In this document: positions 44,891-55,496 of the stretch, one piece after another | Position numbering within the stretch: position 1 is the stretch's first letter | How the letters are laid out: each line of letters starts with the position of its first letter | NCBI GenBank assembly: GCA_009760885.1 | Contig: CM019691.1 | Location: 28,023,314 to 28,087,313 of the forward strand | DNA from: Achatina immaculata | Lineage: Eukaryota > Mollusca > Gastropoda > Stylommatophora > Achatinidae | DNA length: 64,000 nucleotides | Direction of reading: 5' to 3' | Notes under the pieces: model-generated | The model's database searches: none | What the model saw: only the letters and a program-made list of their open reading frames with translations | Told to the model about the DNA's origin: nothing | Position numbers and translations under genes: made by a program

Positions 44891-45779
44891 CAAACAAACA
44901 AATCCCACTAACGTAATCATATAATCATGTTAAATGTTCTTCTGTAGATTCCTCGCTCCCTGTAGCGGATCTACATAAGTAGCCCCCCCCCCTTTCTACC
45001 TTCCATGTTGCATCACGGGGGATAAAACCGAATCCTACTAATCTGACCGGCTGGGTTTGTAGCTTCACAACATGAGAACCGCTGGAAAGAGGCGACTTGT
45101 TAGCTCTGCTGACAGTGTCAACGCTGACTATGTTATCTCAGCCCTCTCGTTAATATTTATATGAAAACATAACTTATTAACCACAAAGTCATATCATTTT
45201 TTAAAAGAGGTAGTCACCTTGAAGATGCTTATGAAATTTGAAGTAGCTTGGCTTATGTCATGTATACCCACTACAGGAAAGGCACTTGTGCCTCCGAACG
45301 AAATGCAACGTATCTGAATGATCGGTGGTAAAATTTTAAGTTTTACTGTACGCTGCCAAGTCGCACAGAAAGGATGGAGTATTATAGATGAGATTACGGT
45401 TGTGATTGGGCGAAAGAGACTCCGAAGATAAAAGGAGCTCGGTGTCACGAATCCCTGGTCTCTGTGTGTTCTGCTGGATATGATGCGGATGAGATATCAA
45501 AGAGTTGTTCACAAGCCCCGCCTCTCATATTTTGATTGAAGTCTTTCGAGTGTTCACAAATCTTCCCTTATTAAAAATCACCGACAAGAATGACCGTGGT
45601 TTCATTGACACGGCTACGCCAGGCAGAAAAATAGGCCGACCTGGGGAAGAACTGTAGAAGCAAGGAGCCACCTCAGCTGAGGCCCCAATAAAGACCCTGG
45701 ACTGTTGTGCAATGGCTGGCTGCAGACCAGGTGAAATGTAAAGAATTGTTTTGCTGACTTGCAGGACGTCACATGGGTG
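44891..45779. other. Unannotated DNA
   Basis: A CAAA run (44881-44901) and a C run (44982-44992). Nothing else is recognised. Confidence 0.45.
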
Positions 45780-45866
45780 GATCGATGATGGATGGATGGA
45801 TCGATGATGGATGGATGGATCGATGATGGATGGACGGATGGATGGATGGGTGGATGGATGGATAGG
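45780..45866 (+). repeat. GATG-based array with 20-bp higher-order unit
   Basis: GGATCGATGATGGATGGAT-type units repeat three times, then plain GGAT/GGATG repeats. Confidence 0.93.
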
Positions 45867-46039
45867 CATATAGAATAAGCACATGTTTATATAAGCATTT
45901 ACACATATACGTCCATTAAAAGTTTTATAAATTGTACTTAATTAAAACATCCCACAGTAAAGTGATTTTATACGGCGAGTCTTCGAAAATCGTAGACAAA
46001 GCACTTTATGTGAGATAATTTTTTTTTAATGACAAAGAG

Positions 46040-46113
46040 AATTACCTAGGACTTGAACCATGGACTCCGATAGAATGAGCAACCTTCTAGCCCTGAGAAT
46101 ACAGCGCACTAAT
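46040..46113 (-). mobile_element. Degenerate tRNA-type SINE head
   Basis: The complement of GGACTTGAACCATGG gives a B box (GGTTCAAGTCC), preceded by CGATTAGTGCGCTGTATTCT, which resembles the A-box region. Confidence 0.45.
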
Positions 46114-46725
46114 CGACTTCACTTCTTCCTTCTTTCTTCTCCTCCTGTCTCCCCGAGACTGCGAGCTGGTGATCTTTGCAGCATATGCGGTAAAGATGTT
46201 GAGTACAACGTCGTGTCGGATTGGGAACGCGTTGTGGTGGCTATTTTTTTTCAGTCCTTGAATTGGAGCTACAAAGCAGGGGGTATGCAATACTTATTTA
46301 GCAGGCTCCACCACCATGGGAACTAAGGCGACCTCTGCTCCGTTAGCCAGGCTAGCTTGGGATACCAACGGAGAGGTGGAACAGAGTCAGCATGTCAGCT
46401 GTGGGTCGCCAGCCCTGACGCTAGCATGTCAGCTGTGGGTCGCCAGCCCTGACGCTAGCATGTCAGCTGTGGGTCGCCAGCCCTGACGCTAGCATGTCAG
46501 CTGTGGGTCGCCAGCCCTGACGCTAGCATGTCAGCTGTGGGTCGCCAGCGCTGACGCTTGCATGTCAGCTGTGGGTCGCCAGCCTTGACGCTAGCATGTC
46601 AGCTGTGGGTTGCCAACCCTGACGCTAGCATGTCAGCTGTGGGTCGCCAGCCCTGACGCTAGCATGTCAGCTGTGGGTGGCTGATTGCCAGATCGGACAG
46701 CGTGTTCGCCCCGATCCCAAGCAAA
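46114..46725 (-). mobile_element. Family A copy with 34-bp internal expansion (9 units)
   Basis: It has the complete right part (CCCCGAGACTGCGAGCTGGT, GTCGTGTCGGATTGGGAACG, GCAGGGGGTATGCAATACTT, CACCACCATGGGAACTAAG) and then, after GGTGGAACAGAGTC, nine units of AGCATGTCAGCTGTGGGTCG then CCAGCCCTGACGCT (46388-46680) before the element left end GGCTGATTGCCAGATCGGAC. Confidence 0.95.
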
Positions 46726-47599
46726 TACTAAAAAAAAAAAACCCCCATATATTCAGGATCGCTCAAATAGTGCACACACTCTGAATCAACTACTTCAACA
46801 ACTTCCAAGCGCATACGCATCCGTTACCTCCGAGCACTAGAAGATGAGCAACGGTCTAAGCCCAGCTGCCCTGGGGGTTAGAGGATCATGTGTCTAGATA
46901 GAAGCAATGTCTGAGGATCAAGTTTCAAGATAAAAATAAACTACTGATACTGACTGATTCATTTTATAATTATTAATAGCTCTGATCGCTGCATTAGCAC
47001 GTTATTATGTTATGCAGGAGACAGAGATTCTTGGTCTGTGTAACACAAAGTCGTGTAGTAATAGTAGAGATCACAGCTAGAGGGGAAACAGGCCATATAT
47101 GAATCATGATGAATGGTATAAGTCGAAGGGACCGGGGGGTCAATACCAAATTTAGTTTTATGGCCTTATTCCGGACAGAGACTGTTGTGTTTTCCATGGC
47201 AGGGCAGATTGCCTGAGAAAACCTGGTTCGTCTGTTCTATCAATGTAAAGAAAAGCAATGTTTCCCGTTTCATATCCTACATATTGCCTTTTCTTTCAAG
47301 AGACCTACTACTTCTTCCTATAAGTCACCTCAGATTTCCTACTTATTACTTCTCCTGCTCTATCTCCACTCGGATTTCCTACTTATTACTTCTCCTCTGC
47401 CTCGCTTTTCTACTTACAACTTTACAACTTTATCTACTCCTTACCTCTCTTTATAAACTGCTGTGTACAAAACAAGAATTTTTTTTTTCAGTTTTGTTGT
47501 ATTTGAACAAGTATAGAAAAACTGCTATAAATATTTCACTTCAGTTGTTTTCCTAAAAAAGGAAGGAAAGGAAAAAAAAATGCACAAGGTTAGTTAGGT
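46726..47599. other. Unannotated DNA
   Basis: A diverged tandem pair CGGATTTCCTACTTATTACT / TCAGATTTCCTACTTATTAC lies near 47331-47395. The 123-codon frame over it is low complexity. Nothing else is recognised. Confidence 0.4.
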
Positions 47600-47765
47600 A
47601 AAGTAGACTCGTTTCCATGCCATGAAGCCATGTTGGGATACTGTGTTAGGCCCGCATTTCCAAGACCATCGGCACATGAAAACGTGACATGGTCAATATC
47701 ACGCCCTGTCTCATTTACCCTCCCAGATTTTTTCTGGTACCCGTTTTTAGAGGCTGGGTGACTCC
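47600..47765 (-). mobile_element. SINE body, second subtype
   Basis: It matches 44725-44890 over most of its length (complement: CACCCAGCCTCTAAAAACGG, CAGAAAAAATCTGGGAGGGT, GGTCTTGGAAATGCGGGCCT), ending at the same ATGGCATGGAAACG boundary. Confidence 0.75.
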
Positions 47766-47974
47766 GGGACATTTCTGATTGGACAAGACCCAACAGAATC
47801 TGATTCGAAAGGAACATCAGAACCATACGATATCACGCAAACAGTGAAGATATGTGTGTTTGAGAATGCGTGCTGAACTGTTAGATGTTTGACTCCCAGC
47901 AAAGAATCATTGTAGTGGAACACATAAAAAAGTTTAAAAATTGAGGGGGGGGGGTTTAGTCCATGAAAGGGGGT

Positions 47975-48045
47975 AAAAGGCAGGAGTCTGCAATGCTTTT
48001 TTAGCAGACTCCACCGCCATGGGGACTATGGCCATCCCTGCACGT
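47975..48045 (-). mobile_element. Family A fragment
   Basis: GGCAGGAGTCTGCAATGCTT, TTTAGCAGACTCCACCGCCA and TGGGGACTATGGCCATCCCT are the centre of A. Nothing on either side belongs to it. Confidence 0.75.
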
Positions 48046-48149
48046 AAAAATCACCGATTTAGATCCGGTCTCCTAAAGTGAGGAAAAATTGGAAGAGGTG
48101 GAGATTTTTTAATATCTTTGATCATTACTAACTAATAATGGAGACACAA

Positions 48150-49545
48150 TGAGGAATATTAAAAGGAGGACATCTATCACTCTTCAAAAAATAAATCAAC
48201 TAAAGAAGCTGAGGAGAGGAACAGACAGAACTACAAAAATAAGATTTTTAAGGGCATGCATTTTTTCCATGGCAACATATGCCAGTGAGACCTGGACACT
48301 TAACAAAACAGCTGAGAAACACATAAATGCCTTTCTTCTTCTTCTTCTTCTTCTTCTTCTTTGTTCGCTTCTACCATCAAGATCGCCCCGTGATCCTACT
48401 GAATTTACTTCTGTGGGTCTCGCGATAGTCTCATTTAGGATGGAGGCTCAGAGCATTGTGGGGCTTCGGCCTATATTCTCTGTGGGTCACAGAAGCGGGA
48501 TTGCGTGACACTGTGGTTTTCGTTGCACCAGTTTAGTCTAGATTTAGACTTCCTCATCGGAAAACCTCGATGTTGTTTGGATATGAATATATCCCCGCCG
48601 GATGAGAATGAGAGGTAGTTGCCCATCAGCCTAGAGTTGGACTTTCTCACCTGAAAACCTCGGCGTGTTTTTTGGATATCAGTATATCCCCGCCGGGTGA
48701 GAGGTGGTTGCCCATCCAGTGCAGAGTTTGACTTTCCCACCGGAAAACCTCAGTGTGATTTGGATATGAATATATCCCCGTCGGGTGAGAGGTGGTTGCC
48801 TATCTAGACTGCACTGGTCCGGTGTCTCCGACTTCAGCATTTTGTGGTCGTGGCCGCTACCATTTCTGACGGTGAGCAGGATGGAGTTTTTGTCGAGGAG
48901 GGCGAATCCTCGCCACTAGTAAGTTTTACCCTTAGGTTAAGCCGGTTTTGGCATATTTGCCCAGTATGGGTGCATATAGAACGTGGCCAGCCTCTAGAGC
49001 AAAGGCGCCGTGGTATGAGTAGCCCTCACCACGAGACTACTGGCCATACCGATTAAACTTCACTTAATCCTTTCCATCACCTTTTTTTCACAGCGGCGCC
49101 GCGCGGCAACACTAATCGTATTTTTCTTAATTGGCCGGGAAGAGTTTTACCCCACGCCCGACAGCTGAGGAATCTCGCCAACAGCGAGAAATACCTTACA
49201 ATTTAAATGCTACAGAAGAGTCCTTCAAATATCATGGACACAAAAAGAACAAATATATCCATACTACAAGAACTTAATATTGAAGAAGGCTGGCTAGTAA
49301 AGAAGATTTAAAGAGAGAAAACTTAAATATTTTGGACTATTAAACGTCATGATAATTTAGAGAAGACAGTCCTGGAAGGGTACATAATGGGAAAAAGAAA
49401 GAGAGGAAGACCAAGGCGAAGATGGCTGCAAGACATCGTTGATAATCTGCGAATGGACGCATCAGCAGCAGGGCATCTTGCTCACAACCGAGAGAGCTGT
49501 TATGGAGGCAAAGTTCTGCAAGGGACATGCAAATGGCTGGCTGAC
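48150..49545 (+). mobile_element. LINE 3' part, family L4, interrupted by family B
   Basis: Left part: LKKLRRGTDRTTKIRFLRAC, ATYASETWTLNKTAEKHINA (to 48333). Right part (from 49198), in another frame: FKCYRRVLQISWTQK, then WLQDIVDNLRMDASAAGHLA and HNRE, KVLQGTCKW. The two halves are contiguous in the family. The tail is a degenerate TGGC/TGAC repeat (49530-49553). Polymerase catalytic motifs are not present. Confidence 0.9.
48334..49188 (-). mobile_element. Family B copy nested in a LINE, with 9-bp duplication
   Basis: It runs from the complement of the GAA tail (48334-48361) and GTTCGCTTCTACCATCAAG through GCGGGATTGCGTGACACTG, three CCGCCGGGTGAGAGG-type units and a CCTCTAGAGCAAAGGCGCCG unit to the left end (complement of GCTGTTGGCGAGATTCCTCA). 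Flanks AAATGCCTT (48325-48333) and AAATACCTT (49189-49197) form a 9-bp duplication with one mismatch. It defines both ends of the B element: 855 bp here. Confidence 0.93.
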
Positions 49546-49589
49546 TGACTGGCTCCTAAAGTGAAACTTGATCTCAGAGCGGTGCGCGG

Positions 49590-49680
49590 ACTCTTAACGT
49601 ATGAGATCAGCGGGATTCGAACCACATCCCTAACCGAGATTGCGTCCCTATCGATTCAGCCAATTCCGCTCCTACGTAGA
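49590..49680 (-). mobile_element. tRNA-type SINE head
   Basis: The complement reads GGAATTGGCTGAATCGATAG (A-box TTGGCTGAATCGATAGG) and GTGGTTCGAATCCCGC (B box GGTTCGAATCC). No recognisable body follows. Confidence 0.6.
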
Positions 49681-49984
49681 GGTAACTGTGAAAACTATTC
49701 CTGCAAAACCAAGTCTTTTTTTTTCCAGAATGCAGACCGATAAATGAATCGCTTATAATTATCTTTATGCCACTGTTAAGAACGTACTAGATCTTCATCA
49801 TTTTTTCAGCGGATATAAATGCATAAGCAGCTAACACTGCCTTATACCAGAATAAGATGGAGTCCGTTATCTTTAACTGAAGTTAGATAATGTCTGAAGA
49901 AAACAAAATAACAGAGCTTCAGAAGAAATTAGACAAATACAAGAGGAACAGAGCTGCTTTGGTGGGGGAAGAGGGGATAAAGAC

Positions 49985-51130
49985 GCATGTCTGGTTTGGC
50001 AGTCAACAACCCGCCCGTAGCTGATAGTTTCAGGGTTGGCAACAACACTCTGTCCCACCTCTCTGTTTGGTGCCACCGGTAACAGGTCTAGACTGCCTCT
50101 CTGTTTGGTGTCCCTGGTAACAGGTCTAGACTGCCTCTCTGTTTGGTGTCCCTGGTAACAGGTCTAGATTGCCTCTCTGTTTGGTGTCCCCGGTAACAGG
50201 TCTAGACTGCCTCTCTGTTTGGTGTCCCTGGTAACAGGTCTAGACTGCCTCTGTTTGGTGTCCCCGGTAACAGGTCTAGACTGCCTCTGTTTGGTGTCCC
50301 CGGTAACAGGTCTAGACTGCCTCTCTGTTTGGTGTCCCTGGTAACAGGTCTAGACTGCCTCTGTTTGGTGTCCCTGGTAACAGGTCTAGACTGCCTCTGT
50401 TTGGTATCCCTGGTAACAGGTCTAGACTGCCTCTGTTTGGTGTCCCCGGTAACAGGTCTAGACTGCCTCTGTTTGGTGTCCCTGGTAACAGGTCTAGACT
50501 GCCTCTGTTTGGTATCCCTGGTAACAGGTCTAGACTGCCTCTGTTTGGTATCCCTGGTAACAGGTCTAGACTGCCTCTGTTTGGTATCCCTGGTAACAGG
50601 TCTAGACTGCCTCTGTTTGGTATCCCTGGTAACAGGTCTAGACTGCCTCTGTTTGGTATCCCTGGTAACAGGTCTAGACTGCCTCTGTTTGGTGTCCCTG
50701 GTAACAGGTCTAGACTGCCTCTGTTTGGTATCCCTGGTAACAGGTCTAGACTGCCTCTCTGTTTGGTGTCCCTGGTAACAGGTCTAGACTGCCTCTGTTT
50801 GGTGTCCCCGGTAACAGGTCTAGACTGCCTCTCTGTTTGGTGTCCCCGGTAACAGGTCTAGACTGCCTCTCTGTTTGGTATCCCTGGTAACAGGTCTAGA
50901 CTGGCTAACGAAGCAAGGATCACCATAATCCCCATGGGGGTGGAGTCTGCTGAAGAAGTATAACCCTCCCCCCCCAATCCCCCGCTTTATACCTACACTC
51001 ACGGAGTGAAAAACATAGGCATCGTAGCCCACTCCAAGTTCTACACGATGGTGTGCTTCAATATCTTCACTACATCATCTGCAAAGAACATGAAGCTCGT
51101 ATTTTGAAGAAGAAGAAGAAGAAGAAGAAG
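49985..51130 (+). mobile_element. Family A copy with 36-38-bp internal expansion
   Basis: The left end (GGTTTGGCAGTCAACAACCC, GGGTTGGCAACAACACTCTG) leads into a 23-unit array, then resumes with GACTGGCTAACGAAGCAAGG, GGGGTGGAGTCTGCTGAAG, TCTACACGATGGTGTGCTTC and a GAA tail (51104-51135). Without the array it would be a normal 350-bp copy. Confidence 0.95.
50062..50905 (+). repeat. 36/38-bp array inside family A, 23 units
   Basis: The unit is CTCTGTTTGGTGTCCCTGGT then AACAGGTCTAGACTGC. Longer units have an extra CT. Variants (GTGTCC/GTATCC, CCCTGG/CCCCGG) are grouped: GTATCC units cluster at 50400-50740. The all-36-bp stretch is open for 149 codons (LVSLVTGLDCLC repeats), which is a repeat by-product. 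Confidence 0.97.
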
Positions 51131-51135
51131 AAGAA

Positions 51136-51479
51136 GCAAGGAATTCATCTGCAGCACACGGCAGAAGGACAGCATACAGCCAGCAGAAAATAAAGAAAGA
51201 AAGAAGAAAAAACCCCATTATAGAAGACGATAGAAGAGTGTGGTTTTATGTGGCAAACGATAGCAAAGTCTAGCTTTTGAAACAGCCCAAAGATCTCACC
51301 AATCTCGAAAAGGGAATTAATGCACAAAAGAGGCCCGGATTTGCTGGTAGAGAATCAAACGGTTTCACGATAATGCATAGCGAAGTTTTCTCCTAATGTG
51401 TCCATATCTGGTCTAGGCGATTTTTAGCCCCGCCACGGGCACAATGCTTGGTTGTTTGAATAGTTAAGGACAAGCACAG
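51136..51479. other. Unannotated DNA
   Basis: Nothing recognised. Confidence 0.4.
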
Positions 51480-51800
51480 GTATTCAGGGACAGCGAAAGG
51501 ATCAATCGAAGAGGCCCTGAATGGGACAGACGAAGAAAGACAACGAAAAAGAAAACAAAATTCAGGAAGAGACAATCCAAGTTCACAGGACACGTCCCTG
51601 AAAGCAGTTGTAATGAAATATTTGATAACAACGGAGATGGTAGCGGGCGAAAGAGACCGAAGCAGACAAAGGGAGACGATGACAGATGGACTGATGAAGT
51701 GGCATGGAGAAAGAACACTAGTCCAGCTCGTAGTTAACGCTGGGAATAGACAACTGTGGACAAGCATGACCACCAACGCCTGTCGGCATGGCACTGGATA
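51480..51800 (+). mobile_element. LINE 3' end, family L3, diverged
   Basis: In two frames: RKTKFRKRQSKFTGHV, then MKYLITTEMVAGERDRSRQR, GLMKWHGERTLVQLV and RQLWTSMTTNACRHGTG before a stop. The RHGT ending matches the copies at 8364 and 40618, but divergence is high and no GAT tail is visible. Confidence 0.75.
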
Positions 51801-51929
51801 GAACAGACAGATATTCCTTTCATCAGAATGCTTATTGAACTCTAGAATATCATATGCAAGTATATCACATGAACATTTTGGGATGGGCTGGTGTGAGTGT
51901 GTGTGTGTGTGGGGGGGGGGTGTCAAGGC

Positions 51930-52290
51930 ACTGTTCGGTTTGGCAGTCAGAAACCTATAATGGATAAGTTTATGTTAGGATTAGGGAATCATAGCCGATC
52001 AAGACCCTCCCCCACCTGTCCCTGGTAGCTCTAGTAATAGGCCCAGCCTAACTCGCTCCAGCTCACATAGCAGTGAAGTCTGCTAAAGAAATATTCCACC
52101 CCCACCCCCACTCCCTTTTTCTTAGATCCTCTCATGGACGGCGGGGGGGGGGGTGGGAAACAGCGTAGCCCACTTGTAATCCGACACCATGATGTGCTCC
52201 AACATCTTCACTGCATCGGCTGTAAAGAACATCGTGCTCGCAGTTTCAGGGACACAGCAGCAGCAGCAGCAACAACAACAACAACAACAA
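51930..52290 (+). mobile_element. Family A copy, diverged
   Basis: TTTGGCAGTCAGAAACCTAT, GGGAATCATAGCCGATCAAG, GTAGCTCTAGTAATAGGCCC, AGTGAAGTCTGCTAAAGAAA, CGACACCATGATGTGCTCCA and GCATCGGCTGTAAAGAACAT. The tail is CAGCAGCAG then CAACAACAA (52254-52290) in place of GAA. Confidence 0.88.
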
Positions 52291-53035
52291 GGAGCCCTTT
52301 TTATTCGAGTTTTCATGTCCCAGCAATGAATAACTAAAACCTTTTGTTTATTACCCCAGAGCAAACAAATGACGCTCAAATTTCCGGGATGGAAACCAGA
52401 GCCTCCCGGCTCGTTGAGAGCGAGTTTCCAGACGACCGAGACAAAGCATGGTTATGGATGGAGGAGATATTTAACAATCGGCATTCGTCACGTTAGTTTC
52501 CAGACAGACGAGCAGGGCAAACACGTGAGTTTTGTTTTGTTTTTGTTTTGTTTTTGTCTGTCTCTAGAAGCCGACACGATTTCCTCGGTTGCTATCCTCC
52601 ACGGTTTTGTTTTTTAAAGTCAGACAATCAGGGCGCAGTGGTTCACGCAAGCACGTGCGTGACAGAGCCGAGCTTTACGGGGTGCTAAGATTTCCTGACG
52701 CAAGATAGACGTCAGCCTTTTTTTTTTTTATCCGTGGACGTCTCCAGCTGATTTTATTCTCAGCTGCTACCACTAGAGATTCTTAAAACACAAACTCGGG
52801 ATCCAGACATACGAAGACGTGGATGTTCGAGGTTAGAAAAACAAATAATCTTATATCTACGAAATTAAAGCAATTAATACAGTGACAGTGATATCTTTTT
52901 TGGGGGGATAAACTTGACTGGTTTTCACATTTTTTTTCTTTTGTTCACGAATTTGGTTATTGTGTTGTTGCAGATACTTGACTACTTTGGTTAGGCCGTT
53001 TCTTTGATCTTGCAGCTAGAGGGAGCGTTGAGATA
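52291..53035. other. Unannotated DNA
   Basis: TTTTG runs near 52527-52555. Nothing else is recognised. Confidence 0.45.
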
Positions 53036-53241
53036 TTCCCTCTCTCTGCCTCTCTCTTTCTCTCTCTCTCTCTCTCTTCTCTCTGTCTCTTTCTGTCGCT
53101 CTCTCTCTCTGTTTCTCTGTTTCTCTCTCTCTGTTTCTCTGTTTCTCTCTCTCTCTCTTGTTTGTCAGTGCCCATTCTCTCTCTTTTGTCCCGTCAGTCC
53201 CCATACTCTGCTCGCTCTCTCTGTCTTGTACCGTCTGTGCC

Positions 53242-53332
<91 letters not shown>

Positions 53333-53335
53333 GTC
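53036..53335 (+). repeat. CT-rich tract and TATC microsatellite
   Basis: CT/CTGTTT repeats at 53040-53160 and about 24 TATC units at 53237-53331. All long frames here are repeat translations. Confidence 0.95.
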
Positions 53336-53389
53336 CTGCCAGTGCCCATGTTGTCTTCCATTCGTTTACCACCACGAACAACTGTGGAC

Positions 53390-53735
53390 CAAAAGGCTGA
53401 GGGCAGGCACTGAACCGGAGCCAGTCCACTAGCTACAAAGGAAGCAACAAACTGTCCTGTTTCGATTAAGAACCGACCACTGAAAGCTGCTGAGCCATCT
53501 CAAGATCTCACATACAGATGAATGCCCGTGTAGGAGCGGAATACAGACTCCAGAACATGTGCCTTAAGAATGCCCCGCTATACAGACCCACGCAACCAGA
53601 CATGACCATAGGGCACGGACCTAAGGCAGAAGCTGTGGGGGTATCAGGAAGGCCCGGAGGAGACTGTGGGCTTCTGATATAGCATGACCAGGAACTTGGA
53701 CGGCGAAGATGAAGAAGTCCTTTGTGTACCAGCAT
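53390..53735 (+). mobile_element. LINE C-terminus relic, family L6
   Basis: One frame reads FRLRTDH, a stop, KLLSHLKISHTDECPCRSGI, then QTPEHVP, a stop, then (other frames) CPAIQTHATRHD and RSCGGI. The order C-P-C...Q-T-P-E-H-V is the zinc-knuckle-like C-terminus seen at 15870 and 55866. Confidence 0.8.
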
Positions 53736-53800
53736 TCTCCCTGCTGTATGTCTCTTTGGGTCGTGAAGTCTTACTACGCTGGCACTGTCCTAATTTCCTT
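53736..53800 (-). mobile_element. Possible small RTE fragment
   Basis: The complement GACCCAAAGAGACATACAGC encodes RPKETY, like the GRPKETWRR block of the RTE C-terminus, and is similar to 32385-32410. It is very short. Confidence 0.35.
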
Positions 53801-55019
53801 ACAACTCTGTCTAAGCCTTTGACTTGATGTTGCATTGAGGAAGGAATACTCCACTTAATTACGAAATGAAAGGAAAAATAAAAAGTCAACTTCTGATATC
53901 GTTTTTGAGTTAAAATTGATGCCCTTATTACAGCATGCTTCTTCTTTATCTTTATACTAATAATATTGTTATTTAATAATAATAATAATGATTTCTCAAA
54001 TCTCTTTTGGGGTATTTCAGGTCCAAGTCATTATAGAACATTTTTTCCCTGGCTTTACAGTCTACGCACCGACCTCTTTAAGTAAATAGGGTAAATTTAT
54101 GTAAATTCTTGTAGGTAAATTCAGTGCACGCATGGCTCCTAGCTTTAAAACGCAAGAACTGTGGTTATAATCCCCGGTTCAAAATGTAAGCTATTAAATT
54201 GTGTTAATTTTTTTTTTTAAATATCCCGCCTCCTCCCCTCCAATGTTCTGGTTTGGTATCCTAATACGCTGCTCTGACGGCATTGTAAGTTCTAGCGAGG
54301 GCTACAAGTTCATGTGATTGCTTTTTTTTTTCCTCCCAGAGAGAGAGAGAGAGAGAGAGCTATGAAACTTGAGTAATGTTTGGGTGCGGTCCTGCCTCGT
54401 ATATTTTGGAAACAAAGTAATTATGAGCCACATATTTGCGTACATCGTTCGTGTCGCTTCCTTTCTTATTTATCTTCATCGTCTTCTGTTTCTTCCCTTT
54501 GTGTCTCACGGCACCTTTCATCATCGTCATGGTCGTCGTTATCATTTGTTCTCATAACCTCCTCCGTTGAGTCGTTTCTTGTCAAGATAGTTCGCTATCC
54601 TTGTTCTTAGATCACTGCTTCAGGTCTCTGAGGTCTCCTGGACCATAATTGCTCTTAAGTTTGGACTGGACTGATTTTTCACCCATAAGGCTTTTGGGAA
54701 CTGAGAAGATATCCTCCAATTTGAAGACAGAAGCAAGAGAATTTCTGATTGTTCTGAACTTATCCAAACAAGGGAAACAACAACGGAAAAGCAATGTAGT
54801 GCTCTTCGCTGATTGTAGATCATCCACCACCGGGGTTACACTAACAAACACCAATATTGAACAATTCCCACTGGAAGCCTAACATAGAAGAGCTTAACTG
54901 CCCTTCGAGATCAACCATAACTGTCCTGCAGTGGCTGACTTCCCAGATGACCGGATGTTTACGCTGTTTCATTTTGGCTGTATCTTTACCAAGGGTGTCA
55001 TCTATATAGAGACGGAAAC
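53801..55019. other. Unannotated DNA
   Basis: AAT (53974-53990) and AG (54340-54359) runs. Open frames up to 91 codons (54931-55206, 54649-54882) lack recognisable motifs, and the former runs into the hAT-type element. Confidence 0.45.
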
Positions 55020-55027
55020 CATTATAC

Positions 55028-55478
55028 CAGCGAGTTCCCAAACTTTTTCAAACTGCGGCACACTTGGTAACACAAACCTCTGTCGCCATACACCTGGGTT
55101 CTTAATGCTAGACTCTCGTGCATTTAACAATATATTTTTAGCATTTTCAAAGAAACTTCATTTATTACCTTTTTACAAAAAGCTTCATTCTGCCAACTTG
55201 TGGTAAAATGCTCAGGCGGCTGGAGAAGTAAAAAGTCGATCATCGCGAAATGTCTGTTATGTGTTTCCATCTAGTGCCCAGATTCAAGAAGCTACAAAAA
55301 TACAGAGAGAAAGGGAGAAGTAGAAGCTGACTTTGGCGAAATGGAATTATGGAAGCGTAGAATGAACTAGCTATTGACTAAAGTATTAGTGGGGGGGGGG
55401 GGGTTCATTTCTTTTTTAGGTGATGAAATTTCACGGCACATTTACAAGATTTTGCGGCACATCCTTTGGGAATCCCTG
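55028..55478. mobile_element. Non-autonomous hAT-type element
   Basis: A perfect 8-bp duplication CATTATAC flanks the element (55020-55027 and 55479-55486), the target size of hAT elements. The left end CAGCGAGTTCCCAAACTTTT and the complement of the right end CAGGGATTCCCAAAGGATGT form imperfect inverted repeats of the CAGGGGTTCCCAAA type known from hAT. A TGCGGCACA motif sits inside each end. The 451-bp interior has no transposase and includes a G run (55391-55403). Confidence 0.88.
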
Positions 55479-55496
55479 CATTATACAAAATTATAC

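Noticed and set aside
50329..50778. 149-codon frame with LVSLVTGLDCLC repeats, resembling a membrane or Cys-rich repeat protein
   Set aside because: It lies wholly inside the 36-bp array of a family A element.
51613..51801. Independent small gene
   Set aside because: The ending NACRHGTG and order of basic motifs match the L3 LINE C-terminus at 8364 and 40618.
54120..54190. tRNA-like head (GTGGTTATAATCCCCGG)
   Set aside because: The B box is poor and no A box was found at the right distance.
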